Assembly: GCA_041920215.1 (NCBI GenBank)
Contig: JAYRSJ010000043.1
Location: forward strand, 1 to 19,660
Length of the DNA stretch: 19,660 nucleotides
DNA from: JAYRSJ01 sp041920215
Lineage (GTDB): Bacteria > Pseudomonadota > Gammaproteobacteria > Burkholderiales > Burkholderiaceae_C
Direction of reading: 5' to 3'
Below, piece after piece: positions 1 through 7,131 of the stretch. Position 1 is the stretch's first letter; each line of letters opens with the position of its first letter. Below the pieces are notes generated by a model that worked only from the letters and a program-made list of their open reading frames with translations, ran no database searches and was not told the origin of the DNA. The position numbers and the translations under genes were made by a program.

Positions 1-137
1 CCCACCATCAACACCTCGCCATGCGCGAAGTTGATCAGGTTGATGATCCCGTACACCATCGTGTACCCCAAGGCCACCAACGCGTACATGCTGCCAAGCA
101 CCAGACCGTTGATGATCTGCTGGATGAAAATTTCCAT
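1..137 (-). CDS. livH: Branched-chain amino acid ABC transporter permease LivH, N-terminal fragment
   Basis: The 45 visible residues start MEIFIQQIINGLVLGSMYAL and continue into a hydrophobic stretch ending INFAHGEVLM. This is the first part of the LivH/LivM-type inner-membrane permease that forms the channel of the high-affinity leucine/isoleucine/valine (or urea/amide) ABC importer; the INxAHGExxM motif after the first helix is typical of LivH. The gene runs off the left edge, so substrate and full length cannot be judged. The ATG at 137-135 has a GGAG Shine-Dalgarno about 8 nt upstream. A terminator at 216-247 separates it from rarA, so it probably has its own promoter. Later liv genes are expected to the left of the window. 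Confidence 0.88.
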   Translation of the reverse strand, partial: MEIFIQQIINGLVLGSMYALVALGYTMVYGIINLINFAHGEVLMV

Positions 138-158
138 CGTCACTGCTCCGGTTCGTTC

Positions 159-178
159 ACCGGGCCGTAGCGCCCGGT
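159..178 (-). other. Inverted repeat in the livH leader
   Basis: ACCGGGC (159-165) and GCCCGGT (172-178) form a perfect 7-bp stem with a 6-nt loop. On the minus strand it lies 22 nt before the livH start and just upstream of its GGAG. There is no U-tract, so it is not a terminator; it could affect access to the ribosome binding site. The structure is seen; the role is inferred. Confidence 0.4.
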
Positions 179-215
179 TGACCTGCTTCTTGAAGAATTG
201 ATGCAGCCCTGCGCC

Positions 216-247
216 AAGAAAAAAGCCCGCCACAACGGTCGGCGGGC
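216..247 (-). terminator. Rho-independent terminator downstream of rarA
   Basis: GCCCGCC (225-231) and GGCGGGC (241-247) form a perfect 7-bp stem around a 9-nt loop. On the minus strand the stem is followed by six T (complement of 219-224). It lies 165 bp beyond the rarA stop and before livH, and would end transcription of the crp-ftsK-lolA-rarA chain. Confidence 0.8.
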
Positions 248-348
248 CCGCTTGGCCTCAGTCGAGCTGCAAGCTGCTTCATTGTAGAAGTTGTGTCCGT
301 GCGCCCTGCGCGCAAACGCTCGGGGATTACCCGCTGGGCAAAACGGCG

Positions 349-381
349 CGTCCCTGGGCGCAAGACCTGCCCCCAGGGACG
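349..381. repeat. 10-bp inverted repeat between rarA and its terminator
   Basis: CGTCCCTGGG (349-358) and CCCAGGGACG (372-381) are perfect reverse complements around 13 nt. The hairpin lies 32 bp past the rarA stop and has no U-tract, so it is more likely a 3'-end stabilising or processing hairpin than a terminator. The 138-412 interval contains no convincing gene. Confidence 0.55.
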
Positions 382-412
382 GGCGAGCCGCGCATCCCCG
401 CCTGGCGCGAGC

Positions 413-1783
413 TCAGTCGTCCTGCCCGGCCTCGTCATTGAGACGGCGTAGCTCGCGCAGGCGCTCGCCGATGCGCAGTTCCAGGCCGCGCGGCACCGGT
501 TCATAGAAGCGCGTACCCTCCAGACCCTCGGGCAGATAGACCTCGCCAGGCACGAAGGCGCCGTCATGGTCGTGCGCATAACGATACTCGCGCCCATAGC
601 CCAGCCCCTTCATCAGCCGGGTGGGCGCATTGCGCAGATGCATGGGCACGGCACGACTCTGGTCCTGCTTGATCAGCGCGCGGGTGGCGTTGTAGGCCTT
701 GTAGACCGCATTGGACTTGGGCGCGACGGCCAGGTAGACCACGGCCTGGGCCAGGGTCAGCTCGCCCTCGGGCGAGCCCAGGCGTTCGTAGGTCTCGGCC
801 GCATCCAGCGTCAGGCGCAGCGCGCGTGGATCGGCCAGGCCTATGTCCTCGCTGGCCATGCGCACCAGGCGCCGGCTGATGTAGCGGGCGTCGACACCGC
901 CGTCCAGCATGCGTACCAGCCAGTACAGCGCCGCATCCGGGTCTGAGCCCCGCACCGATTTGTGCAGCGCCGAGATCACGTCGTAGAACTGCTCACCGCC
1001 CTTATCATAACGTCGCAACTGCTCACCCAGGGTGCGTTCCAGCAGCGCCTCATCGATCTCGCTGGCGTCGGCAGGGGCCATGCTGGCGGCGGCCTCCACC
1101 GTGTTGAGCAGGCGTCGCGCATCGCCATCGGCATAGCCGATCAGACGGGCGGTGGCGGCCGCGCTGAAGGGCGGGCTGCCCAGGGCCGCCTGGGCCCGCA
1201 GGACCAGGGCTTCCAGATCCTGCTGGTCCAGCGCCTTCAGCACATGAACGGTGGCGCGCGACAGCAGGGCCGAGTTGACCTCGAAGGACGGGTTCTCGGT
1301 GGTCGCACCGATGAAGGTGAACAGGCCCGATTCCACATGGGGCAGGAAGGCATCCTGCTGGCCCTTGTTGAAGCGATGCACCTCGTCGACGAAGACCACG
1401 GTGCGACGCCCCTGGCGAGCCGCCAGCTGAGCCTGTTCGACCGCCTCACGGATGTCCTTCACGCCGCCCAGCACGGCCGAGATGCTGATGAAGAGCGCGT
1501 CAAAGACCTGGGCCATCAGGCGCGCCAGCGTGGTCTTGCCCACACCCGGCGGGCCCCACAGAATCATCGAATGCAGGCGGCCGGCCTCGAAGGCGGTGCG
1601 CAAGGGCATGCCGGGGCCGAGCAGGTGGCGCTGGCCGATCACCTCATCCAGCACCCGCGGCCGCAGCTTCTCGGCCAGGGGCTGATAGGGCTGCTGACCC
1701 GCGGGACCAGGCGCGAGTGTCACCGGATCGGGCCCCAGCTCAGGGAAGAGGGACAGGGACGGAGCAGGCTTGGCCTCGGACAT
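413..1783 (-). CDS. rarA: Replication-associated recombination protein A (RarA/MgsA), AAA+ ATPase
   Basis: RarA is a clamp-loader-like AAA+ ATPase of the RarA/Mgs1/WRNIP1 family that acts at stalled replication forks. At 456 aa it is of normal family length. Visible motifs are Walker A GPPGVGKT (77-84), Walker B VVFVDEVHRFNKGQQDAFLP (129-148) and the sensor-1 segment GATTENPSFEVN (159-170). The C-terminal tetramerisation part includes YWLVRMLDGG and SEDIGLADPRAL. It follows lolA by 28 bp on the same strand, the conserved ftsK-lolA-rarA order. The start was chosen by family N-terminus; the upstream sequence has GAGAGAA, which could be a weak ribosome site or contain a -10 box (GAGAAT) 6 nt from the ATG. 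A hairpin and a terminator follow the stop. Confidence 0.96.
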   Translation of the reverse strand: MSEAKPAPSLSLFPELGPDPVTLAPGPAGQQPYQPLAEKLRPRVLDEVIGQRHLLGPGMPLRTAFEAGRLHSMILWGPPGVGKTTLARLMAQVFDALFISISAVLGGVKDIREAVEQAQLAARQGRRTVVFVDEVHRFNKGQQDAFLPHVESGLFTFIGATTENPSFEVNSALLSRATVHVLKALDQQDLEALVLRAQAALGSPPFSAAATARLIGYADGDARRLLNTVEAAASMAPADASEIDEALLERTLGEQLRRYDKGGEQFYDVISALHKSVRGSDPDAALYWLVRMLDGGVDARYISRRLVRMASEDIGLADPRALRLTLDAAETYERLGSPEGELTLAQAVVYLAVAPKSNAVYKAYNATRALIKQDQSRAVPMHLRNAPTRLMKGLGYGREYRYAHDHDGAFVPGEVYLPEGLEGTRFYEPVPRGLELRIGERLRELRRLNDEAGQDD

Positions 1784-1811
1784 GGCCGCATTCTCTCAGG
1801 CTCGTTCCGGC

Positions 1812-2426
1812 CTACTGTTCGATCAGATCGGCCCCCGCCGGCAGCTCGAAGCGGAAGCGCTCGGCCGCCAGGGGCACATTGCTGGTGACGGCGCTGAACT
1901 GCAGCAGCGAGCGCTGGCCAAAGCCGTCCAGCACTTCGATCGCAGCCAGCTGCTTGCCCTTGAAACCGACTCTGACGCTTTGCAGGCCACCGCTGTCGGC
2001 CTGGGACTGGCGCGGCGTGGCCAGCACCCAGTCCAGGCCCTGCGCCGAGGGCTGGGCCTTCAGCTCGAAATCGCGCTCCAGCTGTGTGCCAGCCAGCAGC
2101 GCCGCGGGCGTGGCGCCCAGGGCCTGGCTCATGCGGCGCGAGCTGGCCTGCTGCAGATCGGGGTCGTAGATCCAGACCTTGCTGCCGTCGCCGACGATCA
2201 GCTGCTCGAAGGGCTTGGCATAGGCGAAGCGGAACTGGTTGGGCCGCTGGAACTCGAAGCTGCCCGAGGAGCTCTTCTTGCGCTGGCCGTCGGGTGAGGT
2301 GACCGTCTGGGTGAACTCGGCGCGGCCGCTCTTCACCTCGCGGCTGAAGTCCTTCAGGGCCTGCACCGCGTCGGCATGGACGGCCGCGCTGCAGGCGATC
2401 AGCAAACAAGCAAGCAAGGGCTTCAT
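1812..2426 (-). CDS. lolA: Outer-membrane lipoprotein carrier protein LolA
   Basis: LolA is the periplasmic chaperone that takes lipoproteins from the LolCDE complex and passes them to LolB at the outer membrane. The 204-aa product has a short signal peptide with a likely cleavage after AVHA (residue 18). The mature part shows the family pattern: a helix with ALKDFSREVKSGRAEFTQ, then GSFEFQRPNQFRFAYAKPFEQLIVGDG and VWIYDPDLQQ in the half-barrel. The ATG at 2426-2424 overlaps the ftsK TGA (2425-2423) as ATGA, which indicates translational coupling, with AGAGAG upstream as ribosome site. rarA follows after 28 bp. A Cys at residue 12 gives a weak lipobox-like LIAC, but the resulting signal would be too short, so I keep a soluble protein. 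Confidence 0.95.
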   Translation of the reverse strand: MKPLLACLLIACSAAVHADAVQALKDFSREVKSGRAEFTQTVTSPDGQRKKSSSGSFEFQRPNQFRFAYAKPFEQLIVGDGSKVWIYDPDLQQASSRRMSQALGATPAALLAGTQLERDFELKAQPSAQGLDWVLATPRQSQADSGGLQSVRVGFKGKQLAAIEVLDGFGQRSLLQFSAVTSNVPLAAERFRFELPAGADLIEQ

Positions 2427-4780
2427 TCGTCTCTCTTCGGGATGATCAGATCACGGCTGCCGTTGGTGTTCATCGCGCCGACCAGGCCGGACTTCTCCAT
2501 CTGCTCCAGCAGCCGGGCCGCCCGGTTGTAGCCTATGCGCAGATGGCGCTGCACCAGCGAGATGCTGGCACGGCGGTGCTGCAGCACGATGGCCACCGCC
2601 TGGTCGTACATCGGGTCGGCCTCGCCACTGGACTCTCCGGGCGCCGGCGCCTCGCCACCGCCTTCGGCCTCCAGTACCCCGCCCTCCAGAATGCCCTCGA
2701 TATAGTCCGGCTCGCCACCCTGCTCCTTCAGGTACTCGACCACGCGATGCACCTCCTCGTCGCTGACGAAGGCGCCATGCACCCGCACCGGCAGGCCGGT
2801 GCCCGAGGCCATATAGAGCATGTCACCCATGCCCAGCAGGGCCTCGGCGCCCATCTGGTCGAGGATGGTGCGGCTGTCGATCTTGGAGCTGACCTGGAAG
2901 GACAGGCGGGTCGGGATATTGGCCTTGATCAGGCCGGTAATCACATCGACCGAGGGTCGCTGCGTGGCCAGGATCAGGTGGATGCCGGCCGCACGGGCCT
3001 TCTGCGCCAGGCGCGCGATCAGCTCCTCGATCTTCTTGCCGACCACCATCATCAGATCGGCCAGCTCGTCGATCACGACGACGATATGCGGCAGGCGCTG
3101 CAGCGGCTCCGGGGCCTCGGGCGTCAGGCTGAAGGGATTGCCGATGGACTCGCCGCGCTCCTCGGCCTCGGCGATCTTCTTGTTGTAGCCGGCCAGGTTG
3201 CGCACGCCCATCTTGGACATCAGTTTGTAGCGCCGCTCCATCTCGCCGACACACCAGTTCAGCGCGTTGGCGGCCTGCTTCATATCGGTGACCACCGGCG
3301 CAAGCAGATGCGGAATGCCCTCGTAGACGCTCATCTCCAGCATCTTCGGGTCGATCATGATCAGGCGCACATCGCGCGCCTCGGCCTTGTAGAGCAGCGA
3401 GAGGATCATCGCGTTGATGCCCACCGACTTGCCCGAGCCGGTAGTGCCGGCGACCAGGCAGTGCGGCATCTTGGCCAGGTCGGCCACCACCGGCTGACCG
3501 ACGATGTCCTTGCCCAGGGCCATGGTCAGCAGCGAGCTGGCATCGGCATAGACCTGGGAGCCCAGGATCTCGCTGAGCTTGATGGTCTGGCGGCGCGCAT
3601 TCGGCAACTCCAGCGCCATATAGTTCTTGCCGGGAATGGTCTCGACCACGCGGATCGACACCAGGCTCAGCGAGCGCGCCAGATCCTTGGCCAGATTGAC
3701 GATCTGCGAGCCCTTGACCCCGGTGGCCGGCTCGATCTCGTAGCGGGTGATCACCGGGCCTGGCGAGGCCGCCACCACCCTCACCTCGACGCCGAAGTCC
3801 TTCAACTTCTTCTCGATCATGCGGCTGGTCATTTCCAGCGACTCGGGCGTGACCGACTCGACGCGGTTGGGCGCCGCATCGAGCAGATCGACCTGGGGCA
3901 GCTTGGTATCGGAGAGCTCGCTGAACAGCGGCTTCTGGCGTTCCTTGGCAACGCGGGTGGACTGCGGCACCTCGACCACCGGCGGCTCGATCACGATGGG
4001 CTTGTGATCCTCCACCACATGCCGCTCGACCTCGACCACCTGTTCACGCTCCAGCGCCGCCTGCTCGCCGACACGCTGATCCTCGGCCTGCTCGCGCCTT
4101 TGCTGGTAGTGCTCGCGCCACTGCTCGATACGCTCACCCAGCTGTTCGGCCACCTTGAGCCAGGAAAAGCGCAGCGCCAGCGCCATGCCAGCCACCAGCA
4201 GTGCGATCCAGACCACGCCGGAACCGGCAAAACCCAGCAGCTTCATGCTCAGCGGCCCCAGGCTGTAACCCAGCACGCCACCGGCATGACCGGGCAGGCG
4301 GGCCTCCAGCGCATAAAGCCGGGTCCACTCCAGCGCACAGCTGGCAGCCAGCAGCAGCAGCAGCCCCGCCAGCACCGCCGGACGTCGACGCCAGAAGGGC
4401 TCGGGCGGCCGCTCGCCGCGCAGCAGATGGGCTAGGCTGCCCAGCCACAGGCGCAGCCCCACCAAGGGCAGCCACCACGCCGAATAGCCGAAGCCAAACA
4501 GCAGCAGATCTGAAATCCAGGCGCCCAGCCCGCCCACCCAGTTGGCCGGCAGTTCGCGGCTGCCCGAGACGGTGAAAGCCGCGTCGGCCTTGTCATGGCT
4601 CAGCAGGGCCAGCACGACCAGGCACCACAGCAAGGCCAGGGCGATCAGCAGCAGCGGATTGCGCAACAGGCTGCCGGCGGGCGCCGCCGCGGCAGCGGTC
4701 TGCTTCTTCTGGCGTTTGTAGACTTTTTCGCCGCCTTCGGCCTCTTCACCGCGCAGCAGGGATCCCAGTGGAAAACTCAT
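2423..4780 (-). CDS. ftsK: DNA translocase FtsK
   Basis: FtsK couples septum formation to chromosome segregation by pumping DNA toward the dif site for XerCD resolution. The 785-aa protein has about four membrane helices near residues 42-61, 88-110, 133-152 and 186-204. A charged, Gln/Glu-rich linker covers roughly 205-300, shorter than the linker of E. coli FtsK (1329 aa). The motor follows, with Walker A GTTGSGKS (445-452) and Walker B HIVVVIDELADLM (565-577). The C-terminal gamma winged helix (about 722-785, with YNRAARLLEQMEKSG) normally reads KOPS sites. lolA overlaps its stop. The crp-like gene lies 66 bp upstream. No Shine-Dalgarno precedes the ATG; instead CACAAT lies 6 nt before it. 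Confidence 0.97.
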   Translation of the reverse strand: MSFPLGSLLRGEEAEGGEKVYKRQKKQTAAAAAPAGSLLRNPLLLIALALLWCLVVLALLSHDKADAAFTVSGSRELPANWVGGLGAWISDLLLFGFGYSAWWLPLVGLRLWLGSLAHLLRGERPPEPFWRRRPAVLAGLLLLLAASCALEWTRLYALEARLPGHAGGVLGYSLGPLSMKLLGFAGSGVVWIALLVAGMALALRFSWLKVAEQLGERIEQWREHYQQRREQAEDQRVGEQAALEREQVVEVERHVVEDHKPIVIEPPVVEVPQSTRVAKERQKPLFSELSDTKLPQVDLLDAAPNRVESVTPESLEMTSRMIEKKLKDFGVEVRVVAASPGPVITRYEIEPATGVKGSQIVNLAKDLARSLSLVSIRVVETIPGKNYMALELPNARRQTIKLSEILGSQVYADASSLLTMALGKDIVGQPVVADLAKMPHCLVAGTTGSGKSVGINAMILSLLYKAEARDVRLIMIDPKMLEMSVYEGIPHLLAPVVTDMKQAANALNWCVGEMERRYKLMSKMGVRNLAGYNKKIAEAEERGESIGNPFSLTPEAPEPLQRLPHIVVVIDELADLMMVVGKKIEELIARLAQKARAAGIHLILATQRPSVDVITGLIKANIPTRLSFQVSSKIDSRTILDQMGAEALLGMGDMLYMASGTGLPVRVHGAFVSDEEVHRVVEYLKEQGGEPDYIEGILEGGVLEAEGGGEAPAPGESSGEADPMYDQAVAIVLQHRRASISLVQRHLRIGYNRAARLLEQMEKSGLVGAMNTNGSRDLIIPKRDE

Positions 4781-4786
4781 GCCGCC

Positions 4787-4792
4787 ATTGTG
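4787..4792 (-). promoter_or_regulatory. -10-like box directly before the ftsK start
   Basis: On the minus strand CACAAT is followed by six bases and then the ftsK ATG, which would place the transcript start at the start codon (a leaderless mRNA). No good -35 and no Shine-Dalgarno are visible. This is inference from spacing only. Confidence 0.25.
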
Positions 4793-4846
4793 ACCGAAGC
4801 GCAGCTCACGCTTTGCCGGGCCTCCGGTGAATACCGACGGCGGCCG

Positions 4847-5512
4847 TCAATCGTGCAGGCGCTCCTTGATCACCACCGAGCCGTTCTCCAGCGTCTCGAT
4901 CACGCCGCGATCCTCCAGGTCCTTCATGACCCGGCTGACCATCTCGCGCGAGGCGCCGACCACCTTGGCCATGTCCTGGCGCGAGACCTTGCCGCGGATG
5001 ATCTTGATCCCCTTCTCCTCCTCGGACATATCCAGCAGGGTACGGGCGACGCGGCCATAGACATCCAGCAGGGCCAGCGACTCGATCTGGCGGTCGGCAT
5101 TGCGCAGGCGGGCCACCAGACCGCGCAAGATGCCGTAGGACAGGCTGCTGCTCTCGGGCAGGCAGCGCGCAAACTCGTTACGGCCCAGCACCAGCATATC
5201 GGTCTGCACCTCGGCCCGCACGGTGGCCGAATGCGGCTCGTTGTCGATCAGGCTCATCTCGCCCACATAGTCGCCGGGCTGCAGCACCGCCAGAATGACC
5301 TCGCGGCCGCGGGTGTCGGCCGTGAGCACACGCGCCCTGCCGTTGAGCAGAATGAACAGCGCGTTGGACTTGGTGCCCTGCTCCACGATCACCTCGCCGC
5401 GCTTGAAACGGCGCTTGACCACGCTGTCCGCGATGGACTGAGCCTGATCGGTGGTCAGCAAGGAGAACAGGGGCACCCTGCGGATCAGGTCCAGATTGGA
5501 CAGCATGGCCAT
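4847..5512 (-). CDS. Crp/Fnr-family transcriptional regulator
   Basis: The 221-aa protein has a cyclic-nucleotide-binding-type barrel (about 10-120, with KRGEVIVEQGTKSNALF and GEMSLIDNEPHSATVRA at 84-100), a long dimer helix, and a C-terminal winged HTH whose recognition helix is SREMVSR (188-194). The Arg-Glu-x3-Arg pattern equals the DNA contacts of E. coli CRP. There are no N-terminal Cys for an iron-sulphur cluster, so it is not an FNR sensor. Residues that bind cAMP in CRP appear changed (Arg82 to His94; the Thr-Ser pair to Ala-Asp at 139-140). The start at 5512 has AGGAG 7-8 nt upstream; a longer open frame on this strand into trxB is spurious. It is divergent from trxB and precedes ftsK. 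The regulated genes are unknown. Confidence 0.93.
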   Translation of the reverse strand: MAMLSNLDLIRRVPLFSLLTTDQAQSIADSVVKRRFKRGEVIVEQGTKSNALFILLNGRARVLTADTRGREVILAVLQPGDYVGEMSLIDNEPHSATVRAEVQTDMLVLGRNEFARCLPESSSLSYGILRGLVARLRNADRQIESLALLDVYGRVARTLLDMSEEEKGIKIIRGKVSRQDMAKVVGASREMVSRVMKDLEDRGVIETLENGSVVIKERLHD

Positions 5513-5555
5513 TGACGAACTCCTCTGAATCGACGATTGGTGTTTTGCATCAAAC

Positions 5556-5571
5556 CCCGGCCGCAGCCGGG
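5556..5571 (-). other. Tetraloop hairpin in the leader of the Crp/Fnr gene
   Basis: CCCGGC (5556-5561) and GCCGGG (5566-5571) form a 6-bp stem with a 4-nt loop, 44 bp upstream of the regulator start. On the minus strand only a broken T-run (GGTTTG) follows, so attenuation is possible but weakly supported. Confidence 0.3.
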
Positions 5572-5610
5572 CTTGGGCCGCATGCCTAGAATGCGGGACT
5601 ATTGTGCCAA

Positions 5611-5639
5611 TTAAGTCACGCTTGCCCATAGGGTATAGG
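5611..5639 (+). promoter_or_regulatory. Candidate sigma-70 promoter of trxB
   Basis: TTAAGT (5611-5616), a 17-bp spacer and TATAGG (5634-5639) give a fair sigma-70 match, with a predicted start near 5646 and a leader of about 50 nt. It lies in the 183-bp divergent gap with the Crp/Fnr gene. Confidence 0.4.
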
Positions 5640-5695
5640 CCGTAGATCGCAAGCGCCCGACTTGATCGGTGGACCCCCGCCTCAAACTCCAAGCC

Positions 5696-6646
5696 ATGAG
5701 CCAAACCACCCAACACCATTCGCTGCTGATCCTGGGCTCCGGCCCCGCTGGCTATACCGCGGCCATTTACGCCGCCCGCGCCAATCTGAAGCCCACGCTG
5801 ATCACCGGCATGGCTCAGGGCGGCCAGCTGATGACCACCACCGAAGTCGACAACTGGCCCGCCGACGTGATGGGCGTGCAGGGGCCCGAGTTGATGCAGC
5901 GCTTCCAGCAGCACGCGGAGCGCTTCAATACCCAGATCCTGTTCGACCATATCAACAGCGTCGACTTCAGCAAGCGCCCCTTCACCCTCACCGGCGACAG
6001 CGGCGTCTATACCTGCGACGCACTGATCATCGCCACCGGCGCCTCGGCCAAGTACCTGGGCCTGCCCTCCGAAGAGGCTTTCATGGGTCGCGGCGTCAGC
6101 GGCTGCGCCACCTGCGACGGCTTCTTCTACCGCGGCCAGGAAGTCTGCGTGGTCGGCGGCGGCAATACCGCGGTCGAGGAGGCGCTCTACCTCTCCAATA
6201 TCGCCAGCACCGTGCACGTCATCCATCGTCGCGACAAGTTCCGCGCCGAGCCCATCCTGATCGACAAGCTGATGGACAAGGCCGCCAACGGCAATGTGAA
6301 GCTGCATCTGTTCAACACCCTGGACGAGGTGCTGGGCGACCAGAGCGGCGTGACCGGCGTACGCATCAAGAGCACCACCGACGGCAGCAGCCAGGAGCTC
6401 AAGCTGCAGGGCTGCTTTATTGCCATCGGCCATCAGCCCAACACCGACATCTTCAAGGGCCAGCTAGAGATGAAGGACGGCTATATCGTCACCAAGAGCG
6501 GTCTGAACGGTTTCGCCACGATGACCAGCGTGCCCGGCATCTTTGCCGCCGGCGATGTGCAGGACCATGTGTACCGCCAGGCCATCACCAGCGCAGGCAC
6601 CGGCTGCATGGCCGCCCTGGACGCGCAACGTTTCCTGGAGCAGTAA
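5696..6646 (+). CDS. trxB: Thioredoxin-disulfide reductase TrxB
   Basis: This is a cytoplasmic FAD enzyme that uses NADPH to reduce thioredoxin. At 316 aa it matches the usual length of low-Mr TrxB. Motifs are the FAD loop GSGPAGYTAA (14-23), the redox pair in GCATCDG (Cys137 and Cys140), the NADPH site GGGNTAVEEA (154-163) with HRRDKFRAE (177-185), and the C-terminal FAD motif GDVQD (286-290). The frame is open back to a GTG at 5669, but the ATG at 5696 matches the family N-terminus; neither start has a clear Shine-Dalgarno. It is divergent from the Crp/Fnr regulator and followed by the rpmB promoter and leader. Confidence 0.97.
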   Translation: MSQTTQHHSLLILGSGPAGYTAAIYAARANLKPTLITGMAQGGQLMTTTEVDNWPADVMGVQGPELMQRFQQHAERFNTQILFDHINSVDFSKRPFTLTGDSGVYTCDALIIATGASAKYLGLPSEEAFMGRGVSGCATCDGFFYRGQEVCVVGGGNTAVEEALYLSNIASTVHVIHRRDKFRAEPILIDKLMDKAANGNVKLHLFNTLDEVLGDQSGVTGVRIKSTTDGSSQELKLQGCFIAIGHQPNTDIFKGQLEMKDGYIVTKSGLNGFATMTSVPGIFAAGDVQDHVYRQAITSAGTGCMAALDAQRFLEQ

Positions 6647-6680
6647 GCGCGCGCAGCAAGCTGACGGCCCGCAGATCGGC

Positions 6681-6686
6681 TATACT
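6681..6686 (+). promoter_or_regulatory. -10 box of the rpmB-rpmG promoter
   Basis: TATACT at 6681-6686 is a 5/6 match to the sigma-70 -10 hexamer. The best-placed -35 (AGCTGA, spacer 16) is poor. The start would be near 6693, giving a leader of about 180 nt before rpmB. It begins 34 bp after the trxB stop, so rpmB-rpmG need not be read from trxB. Confidence 0.5.
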
Positions 6687-6714
6687 CGCGGGCTTTCTTG
6701 CGCAGACCACTGCC

Positions 6715-6816
6715 ACTTGCGGACCGATTCTTACGGAACGGTCAAGCCAGCTGGCGAGGGCACGACAGGCAAGAACGGGTTACCGCCACCCTTTTGGCGA
6801 GGTGAGGCTAGCAAGT
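6715..6816 (+). promoter_or_regulatory. Structured 5' leader of rpmB-rpmG, candidate cis-regulatory RNA
   Basis: ACTTGC (6715-6720) can pair with GCAAGT (6811-6816), closing about 90 nt. Inside are three further elements. A hairpin at 6722-6743 pairs GACCG/CGGTC and TTC/GAA with one bulged A and a 5-nt loop. A palindrome GCCAGCTGGC lies at 6746-6755. A hairpin CGCCA/TGGCG lies at about 6784-6799. The octamer TGGCGAGG occurs twice (6752-6759 and 6795-6802), each time on the 3' side of a GCCA-containing arm. This fits an mRNA leader that senses a ribosomal protein or another signal, but I recognise no known riboswitch class and no database check was possible. Confidence 0.4.
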
Positions 6817-6874
6817 CCGGATGATCGGCATCGATCGCCCAGGCCGGCTGGCTGTAGACAATCGGAGTGTCCTC

Positions 6875-7108
6875 ATGGCACGCGTCTGCGAAGTCACGGG
6901 CAAGAAGCCCATGGTCGGGAACAATGTTTCCCACGCCAACAACAAAACCAAGCGCCGGTTCCTCCCGAACCTGCAATACCGTCGTTTCTGGGTCGAGAGC
7001 GAAAACCGCTGGGTGCGCCTGCGTATCAGCAACGCAGCCCTGCGCCTGATCGACAAGAAGGGCATTGAGGCCGTGCTCGCCGACCTGCGCGCACGCGGCC
7101 AAGCCTAA
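6875..7108 (+). CDS. rpmB: 50S ribosomal protein L28
   Basis: The 77-aa product starts MARVCEVTGKKPMVGNNVSH and is rich in Arg/Lys, with the L28 segment NNKTKRRFLPNLQYRRFWVE and C-terminal RLIDKKGIEAVLADLRARG. L28 is a small protein of the large ribosomal subunit. The ATG has GGAG 8 nt upstream; a longer reading from 6821 would put the normal N-terminus inside the protein and is rejected. rpmG follows after 23 bp, the usual rpmB-rpmG pair. Expression is probably driven from the -10 box at 6681 through the structured leader. Confidence 0.98.
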   Translation: MARVCEVTGKKPMVGNNVSHANNKTKRRFLPNLQYRRFWVESENRWVRLRISNAALRLIDKKGIEAVLADLRARGQA

Positions 7109-7131
7109 TCACAGACTGAAGGAGCGACACC

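Noticed and set aside
2373..2426. LolA as a lipoprotein (LIAC with Cys12)
   Set aside because: The signal would be only 11 residues; a normal cleavage after AVHA (18) fits the known soluble LolA.
2543..4435. Long plus-strand open frame opposite ftsK (630 residues)
   Set aside because: Shadow frame of a GC-rich gene: rich in His, Gln, Arg, Asp and Leu, no recognisable domain, fully antisense to ftsK.
5590..5612. Sigma-54 promoter (TTGGCAC on the minus strand) before the Crp/Fnr gene
   Set aside because: The GG-to-GC spacing is 12 rather than 10 and the -12 element does not match TTGC.
5602..5619. GTG-N10-CAC dyad as an operator for the Crp-like regulator
   Set aside because: CRP sites have TGTGA-N6-TCACA (GTG-N8-CAC); the half-sites here are two bases too far apart and the inner bases do not match.
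5669..5695. GTG start giving TrxB nine more residues
   Set aside because: No Shine-Dalgarno, and the family N-terminus matches the ATG at 5696.
5513..6433. N-terminal extension of the Crp/Fnr frame antisense to trxB (a 528-residue reading)
   Set aside because: It is antisense to the well-supported trxB, and the Crp/Fnr family N-terminus with a good AGGAG site begins at 5512.
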